NCBI RefSeq assembly: GCF_022376445.1
Contig: NW_025954972.1
Coordinates: 434,001 to 498,000, forward strand
DNA: 64,000 bases
From: Fomitopsis serialis
Lineage: Eukaryota; Basidiomycota; Agaricomycetes; Polyporales; Fomitopsidaceae
Reading direction: 5' to 3'
Numbering within the stretch: position 1 is the stretch's first letter; every line of letters begins with the position of its first letter. Shown in pieces: positions 11,301-22,188 of this stretch. The translations under genes and the position numbers were made by a program. The notes beneath the pieces are model-generated. The model did not search any database. It was given only the letters and a program-made list of their open reading frames with translations, and had not been told where the DNA came from.

Positions 11301-12953
11301 TGCTGTGGTGGGAATTGTAGGACCGCCAACGACAGGTGAGATCCTCAAAAACCACGTCACGGTTAGGGGAACGGTGGGGAGGGTGTGACTGACACTGCGC
11401 AATGAGGCCTTGAGGCCTTGAGGCCTGAGGGACCGTCTTGCCAAGTTGCGTATGCGCGCTCGGAGTCGAAGCCTGGGGCTGCCAGGTCACGAGGAAGTTG
11501 AGTCTGGGAGGTGTGCTGATTTACTGAAAGGAGGAGGCGGCTCCGGTTCTGGTTGAGCGGTTGTCTTCTATGCGTCCTCGTTCCGACATGCGCGAAGTTG
11601 TCGTGGACTGTTTGTCCAGATGGTGCCCGGGAACGTGGAAGGCAGCTCGAAGCGCCCCATGCGTTGAATCTGGTAGATCCAAGGTATCTACAGATTCCTT
11701 GGAAGGCCAACGCATGCGGTGATCCGAGTCCTGGTGGCCTTGCATTCTGGAAGCAGACTACCTTCAGTAGCACCACCAGACACGCAGAGTAAGTCGCACG
11801 ATCCCATACTGCGTATTTATGTGAAGGTTCGGGGTCATCGGCAGTTCTAGCGCGTCACTTCGATGCACGCTGGGCGTGCTAGAGAAGTACCAGATCGCAG
11901 CGGGCTCGAAGAAATGTCAGCACGGGAAAGTCTCACTTTATTGTGTATCTTGCTCGACATTCGAGATACTGACGTGCTGGTTGCAGGGCCCGGGGGACTT
12001 CGTGGCAGAGAGGATATCCTGCATATTGGCTGCGGTGATTCTCGGTCGGCTCTTGAATATTCGTATAGATGGCACATATAGACGGCACCCAAAGACCTAA
12101 GATCGATAGGGCCCAGGAAAAGGAATTTCAGTCACGATACGTAAAGGATGCCTCACGATGGTAAGGCGGCACGTCGATATCTACATGCCTGGATCTTGAG
12201 ATCCACCTTTGGCGGCACAACGCTTCGCATTGTGTTGTCCGTCTCAAAGAGCTTGTCGCTTGAATGCACGACCATTAGACGAATCCCAATACTCGCTTTC
12301 CTCCTACGTACGTACGTGCTCAGTGTCGGAGATCAACCAGACTCACTCATTCGACAAAGTGTGATAATAGGAGGGCCTTCCAACGACGCGTATGCTGGAC
12401 GACACCTGCTGAGCACATGGCCGACCACATCGCAGGGGTTTTGAATCAAGCGATTTGGTCCCCGACCTTTGGGCACAAGGGGATAATGTTCTGTATGGCT
12501 GGTATGAGTCGTACGACCAGCGGCCCCCGTCCAGGGCATGAGGATCAGTATTCGATGGACTGATGGACTGTTGATCGGGAGACTCACCCACAGGCCTCAA
12601 CAACACTGCGATGTTTGCCACCATGAATGTGGGTCCGAAACAGTCTATGTCGAAGGTGAGGTCGGTCACTGCACACTGATCACCGCTCACGATCGCTTAC
12701 GCAGAGGAAATCGTTGCATACAAAGGCATCATGGTGCCCAAGACACTCGCGCCTTGGATGGATCTACTCCGACATCGTGGGCACACAATGAGCGCCCACA
12801 ATAGTGAACAGCGGTGGATATACGCGTACACATCATTGTACGATTGGGGAGGACTGGCCGGGCCAGCGGGGTCGTGGCCGAGGCAGGTGCTTCCTGCTGC
12901 GTACTGCTCCAGGGTATCACTCGCTCCCCGTGTGCCAGGCGGGCTGCCATCGC

Positions 12954-12969
12954 GATTGGCTGGCCAATC
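12954..12969. promoter_or_regulatory. Paired inverted CCAAT boxes, unit 1
   Basis: GATTGGCTGGCCAATC is a palindrome of two CCAAT boxes, with a nearby GC-rich GGGTGGGGGCGGGG tract. It is kept in unit 2 (18629-18644) and, in reverse complement with small changes, in unit 3 (23141-23160). Conservation among otherwise diverged copies suggests a CCAAT-binding-factor promoter for the undefined second gene of each unit. Confidence 0.5.
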
Positions 12970-13832
12970 TGTAGGGTGGGGGCGGGGTTGGTCTACGCCT
13001 GCGGCGGCCCAGCTTCTCTGGGAGTCCCGCCACTCGAGGATCACCTTCTCCCGCCCGGCCCTTGCCGCTGCCCCAGTCGCGGCGCTCTGTCGTCTCCCGC
13101 AACAGCCATCGCATTCGCGCTGCTTTTCAGCGGCCGCCTCAGCCTTCTAGCCGCCAGTTCGACTCGGGGCGCCTACACCGTCTGCGCAGGAGTCTGAGGC
13201 TCACAGCCGCATAGACATCTAAACCTGACGGCGAGAGGTGACTTGTTCTATGCTTTCATGTGGTATCAAGTCATGCGCACAACGACGGGAGGACGGCTCG
13301 GATCTGGTCCGGCCGCGGCGAGTTGGCTTTCTGTGCGAGTCGCCGCTGACCACCATTTTTTCCTGGCGCCGATCTCTCTCCCCTACCCACGTCCTGGGGT
13401 CTGCTCAGCCGTATTCACCGCCCAGGCATCCTTCGAATGCAGCCCAGATCGCGATAGGACGGTAGGCTCGGGTCTGACGGTTCCATGGGCCTCATGACAA
13501 CCCAAGACTACATGGCCTTTCCATGGATCCCTAACTTCCACAATACCCTGTCGCCGTTTACGTGCTATCATCTCCAGACGCATTGTCGCGAGTCGTCCTA
13601 TTCGAGGCGCCAGGCTATCGGTTTGGTGCGTCAACGTGGAGGCCGTCGAAGGTTGAGAGGCAGAGTGTAAGGGCGGCTCCAATCTCCGTGACCATCTCTC
13701 CGCGAGGGCTCTCTGATTAGTATGGCTCTCATGATCAAGAGGGTTTATGCAAGCTCTATAGAATGTACGTTGTCTGTGGAAATGATTTCTGCTACGGATC
13801 GTCCTTGCCGTTCGAATTCTTCACTCTTTCGA

Positions 13833-14245
13833 CTACTCATCTACTCCACTGTTCTCCGCTCCCGAGCCGTCCGAATCACTGTGTCCATTGGCACCCTCTA
13901 CCACTGTCGCCGGAGTAACTCCGCGGCATGCGTCGCAATCACCACGGTCCCTCTCCATCACGAGATGCTGGTCGACTAACATTCTGCGCGGACGTTGTCA
14001 GCAGGCGATCATGCCCTGCGATCTCAGGCTCCTCTTACTCTTGGTCGCATTCGGCAAGGCAGTTGTGCTCAAAACTCTTGTGACGTGCGCTGATTTTGCA
14101 CACCGACCTATTGCAGTCAAGCTGTGCTAACCTTTGTCACCATTGCTATACGTAGCGTCCAACAGGTGGTACTCACGTAGTGTCTTCTGGTGGGGACATG
14201 GTGCCCACACCGGAATTCGCAGTACGTGATCAGATAGTAGCACAT
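13833..14245 (-). CDS. Small Cys/His-rich protein, paralogue 1
   Basis: Three exons (14177-14245, 14039-14121, 13833-13983; 69, 83 and 151 nt) encode 100 residues from MCYYLITYCEF to a TAG. Cys and His are regularly spaced: CGH then RRHY in exon 1, LDCNRSVCKISARHKSF and CLAECDQ in exon 2, and DCDACRG in exon 3, followed by an acidic, Ser-rich tail. This suggests a small metal-binding or disulphide-stabilised protein. There is no signal peptide, which favours a cytosolic or nuclear zinc-binding role; that is inference. A TATA-like TATATAAGG lies about 60 bp upstream. The identical exon sizes and phases of the paralogues at 19.1 and 21.8 kb argue that the gene is real and under selection. I do not recognise a named family. 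Confidence 0.78.
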
Positions 14246-14302
14246 TGTCGGGCTAGAAGGTGGGCAGGAGCTTGAGGGGGAGTCCATGGGCTCAGCAGCG
14301 TA

Positions 14303-14311
14303 CCTTATATA
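14303..14311 (-). promoter_or_regulatory. TATA box of Cys-rich paralogue 1
   Basis: Reading the minus strand, TATATAAGG lies about 60 bp before the ATG at 14245. Comparable TATA-like boxes occur 50-80 bp before the other three family members. Confidence 0.55.
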
Positions 14312-16789
14312 ACTGTGTCGGCTTTCGAATGCGGATGGTATCCCATTGGGCTGGGCTGCGGACACTCGCATTGAGTTCACAGACATCTACGTACCTATTA
14401 ATTGAAGCTTGAGCCAGCTGCCCGGGTATGTCACAGGTATCTCGCCCCTCCAGTCCCACTTCATTTGACGGAGCCTCCTTCGGTGCTTCTAGGTAGTATC
14501 GATTCATCATGAAGCAAATCGCTCGCCCCGATACGCTGGTTGGCGCTCAATACTTGTCCTAGCAAAAGGACTATGGTTTCCTTCCTCGAAGGTATTATCC
14601 CTTTATGCAAGTACTCTTCCTGTGTGCGCTTGCGCATCAAACCCTCATTGGTTTCATTGCTAGGTAGGCGCCTACCAGGTGACTGCTGTATCAAGGCTAA
14701 GACGCGCAGGTCCGGTTTTATCGAATTCATTTGCTCGCGGAGGCAGTTCAACAACCCACAGATGGTAACAGCCACACTTGCATTGTAAGTAGTTCACCAT
14801 AGTACCACGCACGCTGAACACGATTGGCAGTAGAATTTCTTTTGATATGGACGGCACAGTCAATATGAATCCGGTGCCAAACGCTGGCTGGAGGCAATGC
14901 ATTTATGTGCTATACGGTGCGCTCTGAACAGACCACATGGATGACGGCCCATAGCGGCTATGTTGAACTATGTGTCATATGTCGTCCGGGCCTCCACGGG
15001 TCACTCAGTGCATTGTCACCTTTTCCCGTCATCTTTGCCAACAAGCGCCATTCGTCGGACTGAGCGGGTCATGATTGCCACATATTATTTGCGGACGCCG
15101 CAGCGAACCCAAAATACGGCTGAATCTGATAGAATTTTCCTACTTTCACATTTGCAAGGAGCAGTATAATTGTAAGAGGTAGTGTCGAGACTGGTGAGCA
15201 CCGTAATCCGAGTCGGTCGCCGCTTAAGCGTCGTCGGCTCATGGCTAAATGGATGCCTCCCCCTCCTCCTGCCCGCCACTGAATACTGAATGCTGGGTAT
15301 AATTGTCGAGAACTTGAGCGACCGACACTTTGGCTCAGGCGTGGTAAGCGCTTGGTGATCGTTAGGCAGCGAGGTGCGTCATTATTGCGAGCCAACTTGA
15401 AAACGGATAGCGGGGCCATCACAGATATATTAACAGGGCGCGAATCATCCCGTCTGGACGCCGTGGTGAACGTTTGAACGTTGGGCGATGAGCAAGCCTT
15501 CGAAGTCGCTTGACGGCGGCCTTGCGTTGGTGCAGTGGACGAGTTCGCGGCCTCATGCTGGGTCGTTTGAGACCTATTCGAGGCCTAGCTTCGAAGCTTG
15601 ACATAAACGGTCGTCGCCGTGCGGAAAATTCAACCAACTCTCCTCGGAATGCGCCGACATGCCAACAGGTTGGTGAGTGACCTTCGCTGGGCTGTTTCGA
15701 TTTCCCATACGATGGTGTGCGACAATCAACTTGGGGCCGGTTCCGAGTTGACGGGCCAGACAGTGACGTCGCGACCTACGGGTTCCGAAAGAGGCGCAGG
15801 ATCATTTCGCATTCCAGCACACGGCTGGTAGCGCTTAAACCCGTCTCTAGCGGGTATAGCGGGTGAATGCCCTTGCGGTGCACGTCGACCACACGTTGGG
15901 CTTGGGCGGAGCGCCCAGGTGCATACCCCTTCCGAATAGACCTACACGCGGAGAATCCTAGACATCTGGTGATGAGTGTTGGAAGCAGCCCCTGCGGGCG
16001 AACTCACTGGATTAGGCGGCGCACATCGTGGTGGTACTGTCAGTCTTTAGTCAGTCTGCTCCGGACCACCATCTATTAATCGATGAACCATACGTGCCGC
16101 AGGACGCCCAGTACGTGAGGGCGCATCGACTGACCGAAATGACTACAAAAGCCCATGCGATGAGCGCAAGCATGGACGAACTTGAATAAGGGCTCCTGGT
16201 GGCGTTAGTTACTGAACATTGACGGTTCGTATACGCAAGGTAGAACGGAAACAAGGCAGGAATGTGAATTGATGACGAATTTATGTCAAGGCGAGCCATT
16301 GGCAGGCTACCGTGTGAATTGACAGTTAGTCTGTGAGTGATGCAGGCGATGCAAAGAACTCACGAAACGAAGTAGCATGATTGATATTGACCTGAGCACG
16401 TAGATGCTTCGCGGGAACACAACGAAGCTCTGAGGTGTAGTGTGACACGGTCAGAGTGTCTGGAGCCTGGCGCGTCGGGCGGCTGTGTCCGGATCGTCGC
16501 CAGGACCACCTGAGTCCAGAACGTCATGGTGCGCCCAGCTTTTGTATACTGCGCGCGGAATATATATACTGAGGCGTTACCCACAGATCCTGATTCTCAT
16601 CTTTGCCGAGGTCTTGGGTCGAACGCCTGACTGCGGAAAAGGTAGTAGACGTTTATCTGCGTTCTTTTGGGTCACCAACACAGGAAAATCCCAAGGTGTT
16701 ATATGATAGGCGAAGTAGTGGTGCGAACGGCATGAATATTCGGAGAGGCGACCTGCGCAGTTGTGGTTCACACTCGAGGTAAGGAGCGC

Positions 16790-17300
16790 TCTACTAAATC
16801 ACGGCCCACCGACATACTATATCGGGCCGGGATCTCGGCGAACACCCTGCTCAGCCACCCCATGCATTGTTCAACAATGGCCGCCGGCTAGATGATTTGG
16901 GTGGGAATTACGACGTCGTATTCGTCTCAATTGTAGCTATCGACTCGTACCCTCACTATGAGAAACGGATCAATTTTGCCTTTGAGACGATTGACCGTGA
17001 CCGAGCGAGTAGCCGACCGGGCACGCTGACCTCCGAGGCAGGCTGCTTAGTCAGCATACACATCAATTCAAGCCGATGACAATAGTACAGTTCGTCGACC
17101 ATAGCTCGGAAAGTAAATCTGATCCGAAATTTCATGCAGCCTACTGTAAAAAAACTGTCTCCCGAACGGAGTAAGTTTTAATTGAGGTGTTCAACGAAAG
17201 GAGCCTTATTTACATATTTTCACCCGCCAGAACTGGTGTAGGGGTGCACGTGATGGTACAGGTTTTGAATGCGGCCTATCGTACCTCCGTATAGACCAGA
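16790..17300. other. Spacer between segmental repeat units 1 and 2
   Basis: About 500 bp with no gene and no clear similarity to either unit. It contains an A-rich tract near 17148. Confidence 0.4.
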
Positions 17301-20300
17301 CCGTAAGACCGCCAACGACAGCTCAAGCGAGCCCTCAGTGAGGCCTGAGGCTCAGTGAGGGATCGTCTTGCGTGCGGCGCTCGAAGCCCCGCCATGAAGG
17401 AGTCGCTCGGGACTCCGAGGGAGAGGTGTGACCTTCGATTCAGCAGTTCGGGAACCTGGGTGAGCCGTTGCCTTTGCATTTGTGCGTCGCCTCGTTCCGA
17501 TTTGCGGGAGTTTGTCTGGCTGCGTATTGGTGCCCGCTCGGGGCTCCACCAGCTTCCCGAAGCGTCCCGTGCGATGCATGACTGGTGCCGAGCTAGATGG
17601 TGGGTGAGACCCGCGCGCAGGCCAACACATGTGGTGGTCCCGAGCCTGTTGGTAGTGGCACCGTTGGAACACACATAGTAAGTCGCACGATCCCATGCTG
17701 CGCGTAAAGCTTCGGGACCGCCGGCGGCTCTAGACCTCTAGCAGATCGCAGTGAGCTCGAAGAAACGTTGACACGACGGACTCTCCCTTTCTTGCGTATT
17801 TCACTTGCCATTCGTAGATCCCAGAAGGATACTGACGTGCTGCTTGCAGGGTTAGAAGCCATTGCCGCTCAAGCACGTCGATACATTGTTCACTGACTGC
17901 GGAGATCCACGGCGGCCCTCGTGAAGTCTGCACAGATGGCACGCAGAGACCTGAGCTATGACACATCAGTCAACGGTGGTAAACGGCGCAACTACATGCC
18001 TATGTCCTCTCTTGGCGGCACAACATTTCGCCGGCCGTTCAAACCCTTCTTATTAAAGTAGCTTGTCGCTCGCTACAGCACGATCAATGGGCGAACCCAA
18101 CGCTCACTTTCCTCGTCTGTACGTGCTCAGTGCCAGGGATTAACTAGACTCACTCATCAGACAGGGTACAGCAATAGGAATGGCTCCAACGCGCACACGT
18201 CGGACGACGCCCAAAGCCCTGGGCCCATCTGGAGTCTGAACCGGGCCCGACCTTTGGGCGCAGCGAGCTGCAGCTGTGTTTGGTGGTATGCGCCGTACGA
18301 CCGGTCGCCGATGGCCCACGTAGCGTCCAGGGCATAAAGATCAGCCATCGACGGACCAGTGGACTGTAGGTCGCGAAACTCACTGCAGAGGTACGGACTT
18401 CAACCTAGATCAGTCAGACAGTCTATCGCTGCAGACAGACGTCGGGATGCCGAAGATACATCCGCCTGGTTAGGCCTGCTCAGGGTCTACCCCGATGTTG
18501 TGGGTGCACGACGAGCACCCACGACAGTGTGGAGAGGGTCTCGCCAGCAGGGTCGTGGTCAAGGACGTACTGCTCCCTGGAGTTCGGTGCCGCTCGTCTC
18601 CAGTATGCCAGCAGTGGCTGCCGTCGCGGATTGGTTGGCCAATCTGTGGGACGGGGGCGGGGTCGGCCCACGCTTGGCCCACGCCTCTGCGGCCCAACAA
18701 TACACCGCTTCTCGCAAAATCCGGCGACGCGAGACCCCCCAGCTCTCGCCCAGCCTTGCTGCTGTTCTCCTCGTCGCCCTCCCCCTCGCCTGTCGCGTCT
18801 CGCAACGTTGATCGTCCTCCTTCTGCACTCTAGCCACGGTCTCAGCCGTTTTGCCGCAAGTTCGACTCGGGGGCGCCCTCGCCATCGACGCTGCAGAGGT
18901 CATCGAGAGACAGAGTGTTGTGACATCTCCAATGCCCGTGAGTATTTTTCAGCGAGAGCTCTCCAATTGGTCTGGCTTCTACAATGAACGGACTGCACGC
19001 TACAGGATCCGAAAATGCTTTCTGCTAGGTATCGTCCCCGCCGTTGGGTTTCTGCGCTCCATCGACTACTCATCTATTCCACTGCTCTCCCCTTCCGAGC
19101 TGTCCGTATCATTGTGTCCATTGGCACGCTTTACCAATATTTCCGGAGCAACCCCGCGGCATGCGTCGCAATCACCGTGGCGCCTCTCCATCACGAGATG
19201 TTGGTCGACTAACATTCTGCGAGGACGTCGTTGGCAGGTGATCATGCGCTGCGATCTCTACTTACTCTTGGTCACATCCCCCAAGACAGTCGTGCTCGAA
19301 GGTCTTGTGGCGCACACTGATTTTGCACATCGTCCTATTGCAGTCGAGCTGTGCTGAACTTTGTCACCGTCGATACATGTGGCGTTCTACATGGGGTACT
19401 CACGTAGTGTCTTCTGGTGGGGACCTGATGCCCACACCGGAATTCGCAGTACGTGAACAGATAGTAGCACATCGTTGGCTATAAGATGTGAAGGAGTCTG
19501 AGGGAGGAGTCTGCGGGCTCCCGTATATAGCTGTGTAGGCTTTGAGGCGCGGATAGTATCTCGTCGGGTGGGCTGCGTGCATTCGCATTGAGTTCGCGTA
19601 CTTATTAACTGGAGCTTGAGCCAACTGCTCGGGCATGATATAGATATCTAACCCCTCCAGTCGTCCCTCATTTCTCGGAGCATCAGCCAGCGCTTCGAGG
19701 CGATATCGATGCATCATGAAGCAGATCGCTCCCCCTCCTCCTGGTTGGCATTCGGATGCTTTGAAGGGAGGAGGGTTGCCCTCTGCGAAATCGGTGTCCA
19801 TTCAGAGAGGTGCGTTTCCCGAAGGCACTGGCGCGTCAAAGCCTCACTAGTTTCATTGCTCGGTAGGTAACCACCAGATGACTACTGTACTAAGGCTATG
19901 ACGCCGCAGATCATGTTTTATTAAAGCCATTTGCTCGCGGGGGCAAGCGCAGATGGCGACCACACTTGCGTTGTGAGCAATTCCTTATACTGCAAACGCT
20001 GGCACGATTGGTACTAGAATCCCTTATGACCTGAGACAGCCATGGTCATTACATTCCGTGCCAAGTGTTGGCCGAATGCGATCTACTCATGCGCTTTACG
20101 GTCACAATTGGCTACGTGGATGGCGGCCGTGAAGGCTATGTATGGCGACCGGGCCTCGACGGCTCATTAAGTGCACTGTCTCTTTCTACCATCACGTTTG
20201 CTGCATAATGTCATTAGTCAGATTGGATCGGACTATAGGACTGTTTCGCAGGCGCCGCAGTGGCCCAAGTTGTGTGCGGACTTGGTGATCGTCGTCGACG

Positions 20301-21500
20301 TCACTGTCGGTCGCCGCGTGAGCGTCCGCTGGGTGGCCTTCCTCCTTCCCGCTATCGAGCAGTTGAGTGGCCGACACTTTGGCTCAAGCACGCTTGGGAA
20401 TTGGTATAGCGGGCGGCGTATTATTACGACGGGCCAAAATGTCGGAACTGACAACGAGGCCATCGCAGACAAGTCAGCAGGGCGAGGTAAACCTGGGTGG
20501 TCCGTCCCTCTTCCGCGATGCTTGTGCCTCAATGCTTCAACGTTGGACATGAAGCTTTGAAGCGCGCGGGACTCCGAAGCCCCTAGACGGCGGCCTTGCG
20601 TTGGCGCGGTTGGTGTCCCAGGTGTCGGTCTCCTCAGGGTGGACCTATTCGTGGCTTCGAATTCTCGACCACGAGTCACGACGAATGGACGCCGTCACCG
20701 TGGACAGAGGCCTACAGAGGCCGACCGACTCTCCGCGGGACCCTTCGACGCGTCGCCCCGTCGGTGCGAACGATCTTCACCGGGCTGGTCCTATTTTCCC
20801 ATGAGTTTACGGTGTGTGACGATCGATTGTCGCAGTATAAGTACAGGGACAGACAGCCCAGGCGGCGCGCCAGGTTTACCCCTCGATTACTAGGTACACG
20901 GCTGGTAGTGTCGAACCGAGTCCCGTCTGTTGTGTCGATGCTTGTCGACCGGACGTTGGGCTCGGACCAGCAGCCTGTGTAGATCTCGTCCAAGGCTGCC
21001 CGTAGCCCGTAGCCATGTACGCGTCCTAGACTCATCTAAAGATGAGCGTCAAAACTAGTCCTCGCGCGAAGTGCTGACCTAGACGGCGTGCGGCTTGGTA
21101 GCACTGAGTCTTCTCCTGTCTTCTCATCCACCGAATGATAACTCTGTGTCGGCGCGGTAGCGTGCTATTCGCAGGCGTTACATATTAGTTGGTGGACTGA
21201 GGAGATGCGAAGCACTCACAAGTAGCGTAGAGTTCTAGATGCCACCTCCCGGCAACAAAACCGGTACGTGAGGTGCAGTATAATCTCAAAAGTGCCGCTT
21301 GTGCCTTTGGTGGCGGGTTTCGGATCGTCGCCAGGGCCATCTGACTGCTGACGAGGCACTATGAAGCGCTATCTGCGTTCTAGTGGACCACTGACTCTCC
21401 CAGGAAGTGCGAGGGAGACGCCCGAGGCGAAGTAGTGGTGCGAATGTCGGCATGTTACTTGGAGCAGTCCTGGAGTCGTGACGCATGGTGAGCTCGAGCA
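17300..21500. repeat. Segmental repeat, unit 2 (direct orientation)
   Basis: Diverged copy of unit 1, about 1.3 kb shorter, with the same anchors in the same order. The distance between the Cys-rich start codons of the two units is 5.2 kb. The pieces that resemble a second gene in unit 1 are more disrupted here (stops in all frames around 18.36-18.42 kb). Only the Cys-rich gene is intact. Confidence 0.75.
19066..19472 (-). CDS. Small Cys/His-rich protein, paralogue 2
   Basis: Exons 19404-19472, 19266-19348 and 19066-19216 have exactly the sizes of paralogue 1 (69, 83, 151 nt) and the same splice phases; the product is again 100 residues. Exon 1 reads MCYYLFTYCEFRCGH; exon 2 has LDCNRTMCKISVRHKTF and CLGGCDQ; exon 3 has RRHGDCDACRG and an acidic Ser-rich tail ending IDE. 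It differs from paralogue 1 by many substitutions, but all Cys and most His are kept and no stop or frame break has entered, while the surrounding repeat has decayed. This is strong evidence for selection on the protein. A TATA-like sequence (CTATATAC on the minus strand, 19523-19530) is 50 bp upstream. Confidence 0.78.
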
Positions 21501-21715
21501 ACACCCCGAGTCTCGCACCACAGGCGGAACTAGGCCACTACGATACACTCGTTGATATCTCAACACGTAGTAGTGCTAAACGGTTATCATTGATATAGTT
21601 GCACCACCTGGCACTTGGCTCAAGGTTTGGCTGCATGGCTGCCAGCGAACTCAAAATATCAGCATCCACAAATTACCGGTACCATGAGCACCTAGTAAAG
21701 CTCGAAGCTATCACT

Positions 21716-21723
21716 TATATAAA
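21716..21723 (+). promoter_or_regulatory. TATA box of Cys-rich paralogue 3
   Basis: TATATAAA lies about 60 bp before the ATG at 21781, in a sequence similar to the upstream region of paralogue 1. Confidence 0.55.
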
Positions 21724-21780
21724 GGCCGAAGTTCATACGGAGTGCCCTCCCACTTGCATCCGCTTCCTACCCGCGCCACG

Positions 21781-22188
21781 ATGTGCTATCACCTATTCAC
21801 GTATCGCCAGTACGACTGTGGGCACCAGGTCCCGACGAGGAGACACTACGTACGTTCCCCGCATACGTCCCAGCAACCGGCAGGATGACTGAACTCGCAT
21901 AGATCGATTGTAACATGACCATCTGCATAATAAGTGTGCGCCACAAGACGATTGAGCACGACTGCGTCAGCGAGTGTGCACAGGCGTAAGTGAGCGGCGC
22001 GATGTCTGAGCCGCATGCCGATGACGCCTCGACGCAGGATGTTGCCCGATCAGCATCTTGTCATGGAAAGATATCTCGGCATTTGCGATGCATGTGGCGG
22101 AGAGACTCAGCCTGCTGCACGACACCACGTCAATGGCAGCAATGGCCATACTGATTTGGGAGAGGAGTCAAGCGAGGGGGAGACGTAG
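21781..22188 (+). CDS. Small Cys/His-rich protein, paralogue 3
   Basis: Exons 21781-21849, 21903-21985 and 22038-22188 again measure 69, 83 and 151 nt and give 100 residues. Exon 1 is MCYHLFTYRQYDCGHQVP then RRHY; exon 2 IDCNMTICIISVRHKT and CVSECAQ; exon 3 YLGICDACGG with an acidic tail ending EGET. Relative to paralogues 1 and 2 it is on the opposite strand. The Cys pattern is unchanged although many other residues differ. Function is unknown; the regular pairs (CxxC-like and CGH) suggest metal binding. Splice sites are canonical (GTACGT/TAG and GTAAGT/CAG). Confidence 0.8.

Larger units (their letters stand above)
11300..16790. repeat. Segmental repeat, unit 1 (direct orientation)
   Basis: This stretch recurs in diverged form at about 17.3-21.5 kb. 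Anchors seen in the same order in both include the CCGCCAACGACA block (11322 and 17306), AGTAAGTCGCACGATCCCAT (11788 and 17675), the paired CCAAT palindrome (12954 and 18629), the Cys-rich gene (14245 and 19472), CCGACACTTTGGCTCA (about 15315 and 20370), CGGCGGCCTTGCGTTGG (about 15527 and 20588) and GGCGAAGTAGTGGTGCGAA (about 16709 and 21431). Apart from the Cys-rich gene, its minus strand holds open pieces that look like remains of a second gene (12.3-13.0 kb) but are not intact or recognisable. From 14.6 to 16.8 kb I see no gene. Confidence 0.75.

Noticed and set aside
11400..11430. GAGGCCTT repeats as a CRISPR-like or satellite array
   Set aside because: Only three short imperfect units (AGGCCTTG), too few and too short for an array.
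13155..13175. tRNA T-arm-like sequence AGTTCGACTCGGGG (also at 18858)
   Set aside because: No A-box, anticodon arm or acceptor stem can be folded around it; it is part of the segmental repeat.
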